A stretch of DNA of 64,000 bases from Algoriphagus boseongensis (GCF_004362805.1 NZ_SNYF01000005.1:1477676-1541675); one strand, 5' to 3'; counted from the stretch's first letter, positions 34,937-44,917 are shown. Numbers and translations are program-made. The notes: generated by a model not told the origin, from the sequence alone.

Positions 34937-35326
34937 ATGCTCCAACTCCAAAATCTCCACCATATCGCCATCATCTGCTCAGATTACGAGCGATCGAAAA
35001 AGTTCTACACCGAAGTTCTGGGATTCACCATTATCCAAGAGATCTATCGAAAAGAAAGAGATTCGTTCAAGTTGGATTTGGCGCTCAATGGGAACTACTT
35101 AATCGAACTATTTTCCTTTCCCAATCCTCCAAAGCGGGTTTCCAGACCTGAAGCTTGTGGCCTTCGGCATTTGGCTTTTGCTGTTGAGAATATTGAAAAA
35201 GAAGTGGCCAAACTTCATAACTTAGGTATCGAGGTTGAGGAAATCCGAATCGATGAATCCAGCGGAAAGAAATTCACCTTTTTCTCAGACCCAGATGATT
35301 TACCTATAGAACTTTACCAGCACTAA
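34937..35326 (+). CDS. gloA2: VOC-superfamily protein, glyoxalase I-like (GloA2/YaeR type)
   Basis: A 129-residue single-domain vicinal oxygen chelate protein: LHHIAIICSDYERSKKFYTEVLGF at the start with a metal-site His, YLIELFSFPNPP with Glu, GLRHLAFAVENIEKEVAKL with the second His and FTFFSDPDDLPIELYQH with the last Glu. The layout matches YaeR/GloA2, proteins related to glyoxalase I whose real substrate is unsettled. It is followed after 2 bp by the DUF1801 gene, and that overlaps the DUF1835 gene, making a small three-gene operon. Confidence 0.85.
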   Translation: MLQLQNLHHIAIICSDYERSKKFYTEVLGFTIIQEIYRKERDSFKLDLALNGNYLIELFSFPNPPKRVSRPEACGLRHLAFAVENIEKEVAKLHNLGIEVEEIRIDESSGKKFTFFSDPDDLPIELYQH

Positions 35327-35328
35327 TC

Positions 35329-35754
35329 ATGTCCGAAAACAAAACTCAACCTACCGACGCCTCAGTGGATGATTTTATCAACCAAGTAGAATCCCCCAGC
35401 AAAAAAGAAGATGCTTTTATTCTCAAAAAAATGATGGAGGAAATCACCGGAGAAAAAGCCGTGATGTGGGGCCCTTCCATAATAGGATTTGGAAGCTACC
35501 ATTACAAGTATGATTCAGGAAGAGAAGGAGATTTTTTAACAGTCGGGTTTTCACCCAGAAAATCGGCCATCTCTCTGTACATCATTGGCTGCATGCACCA
35601 GGATTTTGATTTTCCTATCGAAAAACTCGGAAAAGTAAAGACAGGGGCTTCTTGCATCTACATCAATAAACTTTCCTCCATCAATCAGGATGCGCTTCGG
35701 GAATTGATAGCCAAGGGATATCAGTACATGAAGTCGAAATACCCCAGTTCATGA
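35329..35754 (+). CDS. DUF1801 family protein
   Basis: A 141-residue soluble protein. The segments KKEDAFILKKMMEEITGEKAVMWGPSIIGFGSYHYKY (about 24-60) and CIYINKLSSINQDALRELIAKGYQYM at the C-terminus are typical of DUF1801 (YdhG-like) proteins, a fold related to the frataxin-like/YdhG group with no known enzymatic role. The stop overlaps the next ATG by 4 bp. No signal peptide. Confidence 0.85.
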   Translation: MSENKTQPTDASVDDFINQVESPSKKEDAFILKKMMEEITGEKAVMWGPSIIGFGSYHYKYDSGREGDFLTVGFSPRKSAISLYIIGCMHQDFDFPIEKLGKVKTGASCIYINKLSSINQDALRELIAKGYQYMKSKYPSS

Positions 35755-36497
35755 TTTATCATATTTTAAATGGGGATGCGCTTTTGGGAAAATTTCCGGA
35801 GGAAATTCCTGGAGAACGAATCTCCTTTCGAGAATGCTTGATCGATGGACCAGTCAAGGCAGAAAACTTAAAGGAATTCTGGGCTATCCGGGAAAAGTTC
35901 ATTGCCAGCTCCTACCCTAATCCTGCAAATTTCAGCTACCAAAGCTATTCCCAAGCGGAATTAGAAAGAATTTTGCATATTCCAATCGACTCTAAAGTTT
36001 ACTGTTGGTTTGAAGAAGATCTCTTTTGCCAGGTCAATTTATGGTTTGTTTTAAACCTACTTCAGGGGAAAAAGGTAGAGGTCTTTTTAGCCCTTCCTTA
36101 TCCTGATTCACCTTACAATTTTACAGTTTTGAGCGACAAGGAATTGGTGGATTCCTACCTGCATAAAGCTCATTTCCTAAGTGAAAAAGAAAGAGAAATC
36201 CTTGCCAAGCTTTGGATTCATTACCAAAATCAGGACGTTTTTGAAGCACTGAAGATTGCAGACCTGTTTTTGGAAAGATTTCCATTCTTGAAGCCAGCCG
36301 TGGAAGCTTGGCGGGATATGATCCCTTTGGGTGATTTTCAAGGAAAACCAATCGAAACCCTAAAAGAAATTCAAAGAGAAACAGCTACATATGACTTTGG
36401 AAAGGTCTTTCAAGAATTTCAAAAAAGGCTTCCAAACTATGGATTTGGAGATACCCAGGTTCAAAGGATGTGGGAGACAATAAAAAAAGAGGGCTAA
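35751..36497 (+). CDS. DUF1835 family protein
   Basis: A 248-residue soluble protein starting MIYHILNGDALLGKFPEE, the signature of DUF1835, followed by GERISFRECLIDGPV and a helical C-terminal half (ADLFLERFPFLKPAVEAW). The function of the family is unknown. ATGA overlap with the DUF1801 gene suggests coupled translation. Its stop codon TAA at 36495 lies in the loop of the hairpin that ends the convergent anti-sigma-like transcript. Confidence 0.82.
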   Translation: MIYHILNGDALLGKFPEEIPGERISFRECLIDGPVKAENLKEFWAIREKFIASSYPNPANFSYQSYSQAELERILHIPIDSKVYCWFEEDLFCQVNLWFVLNLLQGKKVEVFLALPYPDSPYNFTVLSDKELVDSYLHKAHFLSEKEREILAKLWIHYQNQDVFEALKIADLFLERFPFLKPAVEAWRDMIPLGDFQGKPIETLKEIQRETATYDFGKVFQEFQKRLPNYGFGDTQVQRMWETIKKEG

Positions 36498-36507
36498 ACG
36501 CCCTCTT
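36482..36507 (-). terminator. Terminator shared by convergent genes
   Basis: AAGAGGGC (36487-36494) and GCCCTCTT (36500-36507) enclose a 5-nt loop. On the minus strand the stem is followed by seven T, so it mainly serves the minus-strand genes ending at 36512. The loop contains the stop codon of the plus-strand gene. Confidence 0.85.
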
Positions 36508-36511
36508 CCAT

Positions 36512-37108
36512 TCAAACTTCCAATTCTTTCAAAACCTGCTCCGAATTCGAGAGCGCCTTTTGGTATTTTTTCATCGTGACTTTGGTGAAAATATAGACCA
36601 AGATGACCCCAATTGGGACATAGACCATCCAAAATTGTCTACTGGAAAGTAGGTCGATTTTCCCAACCAATTCTGCCAAAGGTGGCAAAATACTGATAGC
36701 AAAAAGACCAGAAATGACCATGGCAAATCGCTGAACCTTCCAGAAGAAAATTCGATTTTTCGTGAATCGTTCCAGAATTTCAGCCGAGCTTCCTTCACTG
36801 ATATCTATCCTCCCGAGTTTAAACAGGGAATAAAGACTCAGGATTGGCAATACTATCAACAGTGTCGTATTGAAAATTGACAAAACCTGATTCCAAGGCA
36901 ATTCCAATTTTCCAATTTGGAAAATAAAAAAGCCTGCGTAAGCTAAGCAGATCACTGCTCCCAGTATTTCCGGTAGGTAGATACCTCCGAGTTTATTCAA
37001 ATATTTTTTCTTCGTCATTTTCATGAGTAGTTCCTTTTTGATTTTTTCTTGTTTGTCGATTTGTTGGCTGTGCTCAGCCCAAAGCGATTTCATATCCTCG
37101 AGTTCCAT
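36512..37108 (-). CDS. Membrane protein, putative partner/anti-sigma of the ECF factor
   Basis: A 198-residue protein with a soluble N-terminus (MELEDMKSLWAEHSQQIDKQEKIKKELL) and four predicted membrane helices (about 45-65, 77-97, 127-147, 158-178), ending in a charged tail. The gene lies 10 bp behind the ECF sigma gene. The order sigma then membrane protein, and the N-terminal DMKSLWxEHS sequence, are common in Bacteroidota, where such proteins are thought to be membrane-bound partners of the sigma factor. No zinc anti-sigma HxxxCxxC motif is seen, so the anti-sigma role is inferred from position only. Confidence 0.7.
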   Translation of the reverse strand: MELEDMKSLWAEHSQQIDKQEKIKKELLMKMTKKKYLNKLGGIYLPEILGAVICLAYAGFFIFQIGKLELPWNQVLSIFNTTLLIVLPILSLYSLFKLGRIDISEGSSAEILERFTKNRIFFWKVQRFAMVISGLFAISILPPLAELVGKIDLLSSRQFWMVYVPIGVILVYIFTKVTMKKYQKALSNSEQVLKELEV

Positions 37109-37118
37109 GAGTTTTCGA

Positions 37119-37604
37119 TTAGGCTTTGACTTCAGACCTTAATTTTTCCTTGATTCTGGACATCCGAGTGCCCACATTACTTACCGAAATCCCGGTGATC
37201 TCCGCAATTTCCGCCTGACTTTTTCCTTCCAAAAAGAGAAATATAATTCCTCGATCCAATAAGTTGAGTTGGCGGATATGCCGGTAAAGCACTTGGATTC
37301 GTTCCTCCAATTCAGGATCAGCTTCATCCTGAATATCCAATTTCAATCCTTCCATCGGCACCAACTGCACCTTTCTTTTCCTTTGGTTGAGATGGGTAAT
37401 CGCCGTGTTCATTCCAATCCGATAAAGCCAAGTGCTTGTTTTGGAAGCCCCTTTAAACCGGTCAAAAGACTTCCAAGTCTGGTACACAATTTCCTGATAG
37501 AGATCTTGCTGCTCTTCAGTGTTTTGGGTGTAGATGGAAGAAATCTTGTAAATCAGTCCTTGATTTTCATGGATTAGATTTACAAATTCTTCTTCTTGGC
37601 TCAT
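37119..37604 (-). CDS. ECF-type RNA polymerase sigma factor
   Basis: A 161-residue sigma-70 family member with region 2 (DLYQEIVYQTWKSFDRFKG, STWLYRIGMNTAITHLNQRKRK; about 33-80) and region 4 (ELEERIQVLYRHIRQLNLLDRGIIFLFLEGKSQAEIAEITGISVSNVGTRMSRIKEKLR; about 98-157), without region 3. It directs transcription of an extracytoplasmic stress set that cannot be deduced here. It is the first gene of a two-gene operon with the membrane protein behind it. Confidence 0.92.
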   Translation of the reverse strand: MSQEEEFVNLIHENQGLIYKISSIYTQNTEEQQDLYQEIVYQTWKSFDRFKGASKTSTWLYRIGMNTAITHLNQRKRKVQLVPMEGLKLDIQDEADPELEERIQVLYRHIRQLNLLDRGIIFLFLEGKSQAEIAEITGISVSNVGTRMSRIKEKLRSEVKA

Positions 37605-37694
37605 TGAATTGCTTTTGAACTATTAGTCTTTAGTCTGCTTAAAAAATCACAGGAAATCTTAAATATTTTTTAAAAAACTCATTTTCAAGGAAAT

Positions 37695-37724
37695 AAAAAA
37701 GGACAGCAAACTTAATAGCTGTCC
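37695..37724 (-). terminator. Terminator of tRNA-Gly
   Basis: GGACAGC (37701-37707) and GCTGTCC (37718-37724) form the stem. On the minus strand a T run follows (complement of 37695-37700). It lies 5 bp behind the tRNA 3' end. Confidence 0.8.
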
Positions 37725-37728
37725 TCAG

Positions 37729-37801
<73 letters not shown>

Positions 37802-37897
37802 TTTCTAAAACGAATTTAGCAACATGGATTGGTAATTTTCAATCGACCAAAAACCTTTTTTCAAGCTCACCTCCATGATTTTCCTTAATTTCAAGCC

Positions 37898-38878
37898 ATG
37901 TCTTGGTTTATAGATTTTCCTGTCCCTGAATCCCCCTTTCCCATTTCACATCAGAGTAAAATCCTGAGTTTGGGCTCCTGCTTTGCTCAGACAATTGGGC
38001 AGAAAATGGAGACCTCAAAGTTTGATATTTTGATCAATCCTTTTGGGACGATTTTTCATCCACTCAATTTGGCGGATTTGCTTGAAATGGCTGTAAATGA
38101 AAACTCACCCAATCTTCAAGGAATTCTGGAAAGGGATCAAAGCTTTTTTCATTACCAAGCCCATTCGGATCTCAGGGGAAAGACGAAAGAGGAGTTAATT
38201 GACCTTTTCCAATTTCAACTTCAGAAAACTAAAACCTATCTGTCAGAAGGCAGTCATCTCATTTTGACACTAGGAACCTCCTGGATTTACGAGTTGGATG
38301 GATATGGACCTGTGGCCAACTGCCATAAGCAGCCTCAAAAATTATTCAGGAAAAGGCTGACTACTATAGAAGAAATGGAAAAGGGCCTTGTTGGCATTTT
38401 ACAAAAGGTTTTATCTCTAAATCCAAAGCTAAAAATAGTCCTAACAGTTAGTCCTGTTCGGCATATCAAAGACGGAATTCCAGAAAACCAGCTGAGCAAA
38501 AGCCTACTTCGTGTTCTTTGTTCAAATCTTGAAAATCAATTCGAATCGGTTTCCTATTTCCCTGCTTATGAAATCCTGATGGATGAACTCCGGGATTATA
38601 GATTTTATAAAAGTGATAGGATCCATCCTTCCGAAGAAGCTGAAAACTACATCTGGGAAAAATGGAAAAAAGCCATTTTTGATTCAGAGACTCAGGAAAA
38701 AGTCAAGGAAATCGAAAAAATCAACTTGGAGTTGGCGCATAGACCCATGAACCCCGACTCCGATTCTTACCGGAAATTTCTGGAAAACTTACTGGCTAAA
38801 CTGGAACGATTGAATGGGGAATTTGATTTTTCAAGAGAAATTCAACTGATTGAAAACCGCCTTCATGGCTCCAATTAA
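37898..38878 (+). CDS. GSCFA domain protein
   Basis: A 326-residue soluble protein. ILSLGSCFAQTIGQKM near the start holds the GSCFA motif that names the family, related to SGNH/GDSL esterases: the Ser of GSCF is the likely nucleophile, LILTLGTSWIY carries the Gly/Thr block, VLTVSPVRHIKDG follows, and SDRIHPSEEAENYIW gives the C-terminal D-x-x-H catalytic pair. The substrate is unknown. There is no export signal. It lies alone between tRNA-Gly and a repeat at 38911. Confidence 0.88.
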   Translation: MSWFIDFPVPESPFPISHQSKILSLGSCFAQTIGQKMETSKFDILINPFGTIFHPLNLADLLEMAVNENSPNLQGILERDQSFFHYQAHSDLRGKTKEELIDLFQFQLQKTKTYLSEGSHLILTLGTSWIYELDGYGPVANCHKQPQKLFRKRLTTIEEMEKGLVGILQKVLSLNPKLKIVLTVSPVRHIKDGIPENQLSKSLLRVLCSNLENQFESVSYFPAYEILMDELRDYRFYKSDRIHPSEEAENYIWEKWKKAIFDSETQEKVKEIEKINLELAHRPMNPDSDSYRKFLENLLAKLERLNGEFDFSREIQLIENRLHGSN

Positions 38879-38910
38879 ATTCTCAATTTCAAATTTCATC
38901 ATCAATCTTT

Positions 38911-38957
38911 GTCAGTCCGAGCGGAGTCGAGGACCCTTCGACTCCGCTCAGGGTGAC
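38911..38957. repeat. Palindromic intergenic repeat (GAGCGGAGTCGA family)
   Basis: GTCAGTCCGAGCGGAGTCGA (38911-38930) pairs with TCGACTCCGCTCAGGGTGAC (38938-38957), giving a near-perfect 20-bp stem with a 7-nt loop. The same core is found inside the element at 26616-26734. Non-coding; may act as terminator or RNA-stability element. Confidence 0.85.
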
Positions 38958-38980
38958 TTAAAATTCCAATCCTTCAATAC

Positions 38981-41005
38981 ATGAATCGTCTCCTCCACTC
39001 TCAAAGCCCCTATCTCCTTCAACATGCTCATAATCCAGTGGATTGGTATCCTTGGGGACCGGAGGCATTGAAAAAGGCTGAAGTGGAAAATAAGCCAATT
39101 CTGGTTTCAATTGGTTATTCTGCCTGCCATTGGTGCCATGTGATGGAACGTGAAAGTTTCGAGGATGAAGTGACTGCAGAATTGATGAATGAGCACTTTG
39201 TCTGCATCAAAATCGACAGGGAAGAGAGACCCGACTTGGATAATATCTACATGGATGCAGTTCAGGCAATGGGCTTGCAGGGTGGCTGGCCTCTGAATGT
39301 CTTTCTGATGCCCAATCAAAAACCGTTTTACGGAGGAACCTATTTTCCCAATCTGAAATGGAAGCAGCTTTTGGCCAATATCGCGGATGCTTTTGCCAAA
39401 CATGAAGACCAATTGGCTGAAAGTGCGGAAGGTTTTGGGAGAAGCTTGAGCCGAAAGGAAACAGAAAAGTATGGCATCGCTGCTGAGGAGACCGAACTTG
39501 ATGCTGACGAATTGGTAGAAATTGTAACCAAGTTGAATTCACAATTTGATCCGGAATGGGGAGGAATGAACCGAATTCCCAAATTCCCCATGCCGGCTAT
39601 CTGGCTTTTTACTCTGGACTATGCCCTCCTTTCAAAGCGGGAAGATTTGAAAGAGAAGGTGTTTTTCACCTTGAAAAAAATCGGAATGGGCGGAATCTAC
39701 GATCAATTGCGTGGTGGCTTCGCCCGCTATTCCGTTGACGGGGAATGGTTTGCTCCGCATTTCGAAAAGATGCTCTATGACAATGGGCAACTTTTAGAGC
39801 TTTACTCCAAAGCTTATCAAGCCAGTCACGATTCATTTTTTCTGGAAAAAGTTAGGGAAACTGTAAATTGGCTGGAATCCGAAATGCTTCAAGGTGAAGG
39901 CGGTTTTCATGCAGCTCAAGATGCAGACAGCGAAGGCGAAGAAGGAAAATTCTATACCTGGACCTATGCCGAACTCCAAAGCTTGGTCGGGGATGAATTG
40001 CCTTGGCTTAGCAAACTATACAATTTAAAACCTCAGGGAAACTGGGAAAACGGAGTCAATATCCTCTTTCAAACTCAAAGCTACTACGAGGTAGCTTCAG
40101 AATTTGGTCTTTCGGAAGAGGAGCTCCTGAGCAAATTAGAGGTTGTCAAAAAGATCCTTTTAAAAGTCAGAAACCAACGAATATTCCCTGGAAAAGACGA
40201 TAAGGTTTTAGCAGGTTGGAATGGAATCATGAGCGCGGGACTGATTCAGGCTTATCATGCCACTGGAGAATCGAAAATGCTAGATTTGGCTCTTCAAAAC
40301 CTGGATTTCATTCAATCCAAAATGATGATTAATGGGGTTTTACATAGATCCTACAAGAACGGTCAGGCTTACACTCCGGCATTCCTTGAAGATTATGCAG
40401 CAATAATTCGGGCAAGTATTATGGCTTTTGAAAGCTCTGGAGAAAGCTCCTATTTGAACTTCGCCCAGGAACTCACCGACTTTTGCCTGGATCAGTTTTT
40501 TGATGAATCAGATGGCTTTTTCTTTTTCAATAATCCAAAAGCAGAAAAGTTGATAGCTAATAAAAAGGAGCTTTTTGACAATGTGATTCCTTCTTCAAAT
40601 TCGGTCATGGCGAGAAATCTTCACCGATTAGGACTTTTGACCTATGAGGAAAAGTATTCTTCACTAGCCCTGAAAATGCTGGGCGGAATGAAAGAGCTCA
40701 TCACCCGAGATCCGGGTTTCCTTTGCAATTGGGCGACTTTATATCTGGAGAATCTGGTTCCCAGTGCTGAAATCGCCATAGTCGGAAAGGGAGCAAAAGC
40801 CCTTGCTTTTAAATTTCAACAAGCTTACCTCCCCAATTCGGTTTTGGCCTGGTCGGAGACTTTGACAGAAAATGCCCCGATTCTTCAGGGAAAAACACCC
40901 GATTCAAATGGAAATGCCTTAATTTATGTTTGCTTCGATCGAGCCTGCCGACGTCCGGTAAGTTCCTTGGAAGAAGCCCTTACTCAATTACCCTATTTGG
41001 CCTGA
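38981..41005 (+). CDS. Thioredoxin-fold protein of the YyaL/SPATA20 (DUF255) family
   Basis: A 674-residue cytoplasmic protein. Residues about 1-165 are the DUF255 thioredoxin-like domain: [33 protein letters not shown] (CHWC, about 48-51), [15 protein letters not shown] and [23 protein letters not shown]. The rest is an (alpha/alpha)6 glycosidase-like toroid ([52 protein letters not shown]). The function is not established; redox or cellobiose epimerase-like activity has been discussed for the fold. The gene is followed after one base by priA. Confidence 0.9.
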   Translation: MNRLLHSQSPYLLQHAHNPVDWYPWGPEALKKAEVENKPILVSIGYSACHWCHVMERESFEDEVTAELMNEHFVCIKIDREERPDLDNIYMDAVQAMGLQGGWPLNVFLMPNQKPFYGGTYFPNLKWKQLLANIADAFAKHEDQLAESAEGFGRSLSRKETEKYGIAAEETELDADELVEIVTKLNSQFDPEWGGMNRIPKFPMPAIWLFTLDYALLSKREDLKEKVFFTLKKIGMGGIYDQLRGGFARYSVDGEWFAPHFEKMLYDNGQLLELYSKAYQASHDSFFLEKVRETVNWLESEMLQGEGGFHAAQDADSEGEEGKFYTWTYAELQSLVGDELPWLSKLYNLKPQGNWENGVNILFQTQSYYEVASEFGLSEEELLSKLEVVKKILLKVRNQRIFPGKDDKVLAGWNGIMSAGLIQAYHATGESKMLDLALQNLDFIQSKMMINGVLHRSYKNGQAYTPAFLEDYAAIIRASIMAFESSGESSYLNFAQELTDFCLDQFFDESDGFFFFNNPKAEKLIANKKELFDNVIPSSNSVMARNLHRLGLLTYEEKYSSLALKMLGGMKELITRDPGFLCNWATLYLENLVPSAEIAIVGKGAKALAFKFQQAYLPNSVLAWSETLTENAPILQGKTPDSNGNALIYVCFDRACRRPVSSLEEALTQLPYLA

Positions 41006-41006
41006 A

Positions 41007-43529
41007 TTGGTGGAAAGTCTCTTTGCAGATCAAGATTTTTTGGAAAAAAACAGCGGAAATAACTTCGCCGATATCATTCTGCCTGTTCCGATCCCGAGGA
41101 TGTTTACCTACAGGATTCCCAAAAACTTCCAATCAGAAATTCAAATTGGACAGCGGGTCATTGTGCAGTTTGGAAAGAAAAAAATCCTAACCGGAATCAT
41201 CGGTAAGGTTCACAACAAACCTCCCCAAGCCTACGAAGCCAAGCCCATTTTGGATATTCTGGATGTTCAACCCAGCGTCAATCCCTTGCAGATTCGGTTT
41301 TGGGTGTGGATGGCGGAATACTACTTCTGCCATATCGGGGAGGTGATGTTTGCGGCTTTGCCTTCTGGGCTTCGGCTTTCTTCAGAAAGTAAAATCCAGG
41401 CTAATCCTAACTTTGATCTGGAATCCAGCCCTTACCCTTTGGATACCCGTGAGGAATTAATTCTGGAAGCCTTGGAAAACCAGAATGAACTCAGCTACGA
41501 AGACTGCGAAAAAATCCTTGGAGTAAAAACCATTCACCCGATTCTAAAAAGCCTGGTAGCCAAGGAGGCCATTTTGATTTTTGAGAAAGTTCAGGAAAAG
41601 TATACTCCAAAAGTAGAAACAAGAATTCGTCTGGTCCCTGCCATTGCCAAAGACAAAAACGCCCTCCAAGCGGTTTTCGAGGCTGTTCAAGGCAAACCCA
41701 AGCAAGAATCCATTCTACTGAAATACCTCAGGGATATTCCGGTTTTCAACAAACCCCATCTGAATGAAAAAGGGCTGGATAAAGCCACTCTTTTGGAAGA
41801 GGGTGACTCAGAAAGCTCATTGAAAACCCTGATCAAAAATGGAGTTTTCGAATCTTTCAAATTGGTGGTAAACCGGATCGAGGAGGAGGAACCTGAGCGG
41901 GAAGCCTCTGCCCTGTCCTCTACCCAGCAGGCGGCTTTGGAGGAAATCAAAACCCATTTCGAAACCAAACAATCCGTGCTTTTGCATGGGGTGACGGGTT
42001 CGGGAAAAACAGAAATCTACATCAAGCTGATTCAGGAAGTTTTGGAAAGTGGATCTCAGGTTTTGCTTTTATTACCTGAAATCGCGCTGACTACGCAGAT
42101 CGTGAGTCGATTGAAGCAAGTCTTCGGGTCCCAAATGGGAGTTTACCATTCCAAATATTCTGACAACGAACGGGTGGAAGTTTGGAATGGAGTCCTCTCA
42201 GGACGTTTTACTTTTGTAGTAGGTGTACGATCTTCTATTTTCCTGCCATTTGATAGTTTAGGGTTAGTGATTATCGACGAGGAGCACGAGCCAAGCTACA
42301 AGCAGTTTGATCCTGCGCCTAGATTTCATGCCCGGGATGCAGCGATCATGCTGGCCTATTTTCATCAGGCTCGAACACTTTTGGGTTCGGCTACACCTTC
42401 CTTTGAGACCTATTTCAATGCCACTCAGGGCAAATACGGTTATGTGCAAATCAGCCATCGCTTTGGTGAGGCAAGTATGCCTGAGTACCATTTGGCTAAT
42501 CTTTCTGCAGACCGAAAGAAAAACCTGCTCAAACTGGATTCGACTCGACTGCTTCGGGAAAAGATCCAAAATGCGCTGGAAAACCAACAACAGATTATCA
42601 TTTTCCAAAATCGCCGGGGCTACTCCCCTTATGTCCAATGTGAAGATTGTGGCTGGGCTGCAGAATGCGTGCAGTGCGATGTCAGCTTGACCTATCATCA
42701 GTTCGCAGAGGAGCTTCGCTGCCACTACTGTGGCTACAAGGAAAAAGTCCCTCAGACTTGTCCAGCATGCGGTAGTTCCCAACTGAGCACTCAAGGCATG
42801 GGTACCGAGCGAATTGAGGAATCCTTGAGTTTGCTTTTTCCAGAAGCCAGGATGGGAAGGATGGATTTGGATACGACTCGAAATAAATATGGCTATCAGC
42901 GCTTATTGGATGAGTTTGCTGCAGGGCAGATCGATATTTTGGTGGGGACTCAGATGATTACCAAAGGACTGGATTTTGGCAAGGTGACTGTGGTAGGGAT
43001 TTGGGATGGAGATAGAATTTTGAATTTTCCTGATTTCCGGGCCGGAGAAAGAGCCTATCAGCAAATCACCCAAGTGGCAGGAAGGGCTGGACGTAGAGAT
43101 ATTAAAGGGCAGGTAATAATTCAAACCCGAAACCCAGAAAATGACCTCTTTGAAAAGGTAATTCGGGGAGATTACTTCGAGTTTTTCCGACAGGAAATGT
43201 TTGATAGGAAAAAGTTTTTCTATCCCCCTTTTGTGAAACTGGTCAAAATCACGACCAGACACACCGATTTTAAAGTAGCTGAAAAGGCTGCCCATGCCCT
43301 GCATCATCAGATGGCTAATCTGCCAGTTAAAAAAATTGTTCTGGGCCCGGAAAAAGGAATCATCGCCAGAATCAAAAACCAATACCAGTTTGAGAGCTTG
43401 ATTAAACTGGATAAGGCCGGAAATACACAGTCCGTATTCAAAGAGGGCCTAAGCAAAATTTTGGAGGAATTACAATCGGTGCCCGAGTTTAGGTCTGTCC
43501 GCTGGATCGTGGATGTGGATCCGAATTGA
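41007..43529 (+). CDS. priA: Primosomal protein N', replication-restart helicase
   Basis: An 840-residue superfamily 2 DNA helicase that reloads the replisome at stalled forks. The N-terminal DNA-binding part (about 25-115) is followed by helicase motif I GVTGSGKTEIYIKL (about 328), the DEEH motif II in VIIDEEHEPSYKQFDP, LLGSATPSFE, and the zinc-binding block CEDCGWAAECVQCDVS...LRCHYCG...CPACGS (about 547-591, eight Cys). It then has GMGTERIEESL and QVAGRAGRRDIKG (motif VI). The start is TTG at 41007 or GTG at 41010, just behind the preceding stop; the ATG alternatives lie too far inside. Confidence 0.95.
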   Translation: MVESLFADQDFLEKNSGNNFADIILPVPIPRMFTYRIPKNFQSEIQIGQRVIVQFGKKKILTGIIGKVHNKPPQAYEAKPILDILDVQPSVNPLQIRFWVWMAEYYFCHIGEVMFAALPSGLRLSSESKIQANPNFDLESSPYPLDTREELILEALENQNELSYEDCEKILGVKTIHPILKSLVAKEAILIFEKVQEKYTPKVETRIRLVPAIAKDKNALQAVFEAVQGKPKQESILLKYLRDIPVFNKPHLNEKGLDKATLLEEGDSESSLKTLIKNGVFESFKLVVNRIEEEEPEREASALSSTQQAALEEIKTHFETKQSVLLHGVTGSGKTEIYIKLIQEVLESGSQVLLLLPEIALTTQIVSRLKQVFGSQMGVYHSKYSDNERVEVWNGVLSGRFTFVVGVRSSIFLPFDSLGLVIIDEEHEPSYKQFDPAPRFHARDAAIMLAYFHQARTLLGSATPSFETYFNATQGKYGYVQISHRFGEASMPEYHLANLSADRKKNLLKLDSTRLLREKIQNALENQQQIIIFQNRRGYSPYVQCEDCGWAAECVQCDVSLTYHQFAEELRCHYCGYKEKVPQTCPACGSSQLSTQGMGTERIEESLSLLFPEARMGRMDLDTTRNKYGYQRLLDEFAAGQIDILVGTQMITKGLDFGKVTVVGIWDGDRILNFPDFRAGERAYQQITQVAGRAGRRDIKGQVIIQTRNPENDLFEKVIRGDYFEFFRQEMFDRKKFFYPPFVKLVKITTRHTDFKVAEKAAHALHHQMANLPVKKIVLGPEKGIIARIKNQYQFESLIKLDKAGNTQSVFKEGLSKILEELQSVPEFRSVRWIVDVDPN

Positions 43530-43607
43530 TCCATTCCTTTTTTGAAACATTAGGAAAGAATTTTGGGATTTTTTCGGTTTATTGAAGCTTATTCCTGTGT
43601 CCATTTC

Positions 43608-43943
43608 ATGCAAACTTTCCTCCTAATCTGTGACCTAAAAGACGAACCAGAAGCCATTCAAGCGTATGTGGATTGCCACAAGGCAGTAGCTCCTGAAATC
43701 CTGGAAAGTATTCGAATGGCAGGAGTTCTTCAAATGAGTATTTACCGCTGGAGAAATAGACTGAGCATGATCATGATCACGGAGGATGACTTCAGCTTTG
43801 AGAAAAAAGCCGCCTTGGATAATGCCAACCCGAAAGTTCAGGAATGGGAAGCCTTTCTAGGACAATACCAAACCAATCTTCCCGGGACCCCAGCCAATTG
43901 GAGATGGGCGTTGACTGAGAAGATTTTTGAGTTTAAAGTGTAA
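43608..43943 (+). CDS. L-rhamnose mutarotase-like protein (RhaM family)
   Basis: A 111-residue protein. ATG at 43608 (MQTFLLICDLKDEPEAI) was chosen over an upstream frame start at 43563 that adds unrelated residues. The dimeric ferredoxin-like fold of the mutarotase family is suggested by YVDCHKAVAPEILESIRMAGVLQMSIYRWRNRLSMIMI, with the conserved His of the active site and the Tyr-Arg pair, and by the end NWRWALTEKIFEF. It would speed the alpha-beta exchange of L-rhamnose or L-fucose. No rhamnose operon is nearby, so the sugar is open. Confidence 0.8.
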   Translation: MQTFLLICDLKDEPEAIQAYVDCHKAVAPEILESIRMAGVLQMSIYRWRNRLSMIMITEDDFSFEKKAALDNANPKVQEWEAFLGQYQTNLPGTPANWRWALTEKIFEFKV

Positions 43944-43999
43944 TGTCCGATGTCGGATTTGAGATATGTGATTTTAGAATTTAGAATGCCTTTTATGCT

Positions 44000-44917
44000 A
44001 TGAAAAAACCCTTTCTAACCCTAGCCTTGATGCTCTTGTCTATCCTGACTTTTGCCCAAAATTATACCCTCCCCCTTTGGGTAGGCACTCCCCCACTTCA
44101 GAATCCATCCGATCTCAAGGAAGAGGCAACTCAACAAGGAATACTTCGAATTGCCAATGTGCAAATTCCAACGATAGAAGTTTACCTGCCAACCAAACAG
44201 ATCGCAACAGGTGACGCTGTGGTGATTTTTCCGGGTGGTGGTTATGGAATCCTAGCCTATGACTGGGAAGGAACTGATTTTGCCAAATGGCTCAATGCCC
44301 AAGGAATAGCAGGAATTGTAGTCAAATATCGACTTCCAATTTCCAAGTCTTTAACAGATCCAAAAGAGGTTCCTCTAATGGATGCTCAGCGGGCCATTCG
44401 CCTTGTCCGACAAAATGCTGAGGTATGGAATATCAATCCTTCTAAAGTTGGGGTGATGGGATTCTCAGCCGGAGGCCACTTAGCTTCCACCGTGAGTACG
44501 CAATATTCTCATGAGGTAAATCGTCCAAAGGACGCCATTGACGCCCTTTCGGCAAGACCTGATTTTTCGATTTTGGTTTATCCGGTGATTTCCTTCCGGG
44601 ATGCAGCAGTTCATTCGGGTTCAAGGAAAAATCTAATCGGAGAAAATGCCTCGCAAGAGTTGATGGATCGCTTTTCAGGAGAACTCAATGTCAATGCTGA
44701 AACACCTCCAACATTCTTGGTTCATGCTCAAGACGATAAAGGGGTGCCGATTGAAAATTCCTTGCTCTACTTTCAAGCCCTTCATAAAAATGGAGTCAAG
44801 GCTTCCTTGCATATCTACCCAAGCGGAGGACATGGCTTCAGCTTTGGCTTAGGAAAAGGAGCTGTGGAAGGCTGGAGAGAGGTGCTATTGGCTTGGATGA
44901 AAGAGACGGTTCAGTAG
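44000..44917 (+). CDS. Exported alpha/beta-hydrolase, acetyl-esterase (BD-FAE-like)
   Basis: A 305-residue protein with a signal peptide (about 1-20, ending LTFAQ). It has the oxyanion motif VIFPGGGYGILAYDWEG (about 76-92), the nucleophile in VGVMGFSAGGHLAS (Ser about 156), the acid in FLVHAQDDKGVPIE (Asp about 248) and the His in YPSGGHGFSFGLGKG. This pattern is common in acetylxylan or feruloyl esterases working on plant or algal polysaccharides in the periplasm. No other carbohydrate-degrading genes flank it; it is followed by repeats. Confidence 0.88.
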   Translation: MKKPFLTLALMLLSILTFAQNYTLPLWVGTPPLQNPSDLKEEATQQGILRIANVQIPTIEVYLPTKQIATGDAVVIFPGGGYGILAYDWEGTDFAKWLNAQGIAGIVVKYRLPISKSLTDPKEVPLMDAQRAIRLVRQNAEVWNINPSKVGVMGFSAGGHLASTVSTQYSHEVNRPKDAIDALSARPDFSILVYPVISFRDAAVHSGSRKNLIGENASQELMDRFSGELNVNAETPPTFLVHAQDDKGVPIENSLLYFQALHKNGVKASLHIYPSGGHGFSFGLGKGAVEGWREVLLAWMKETVQ

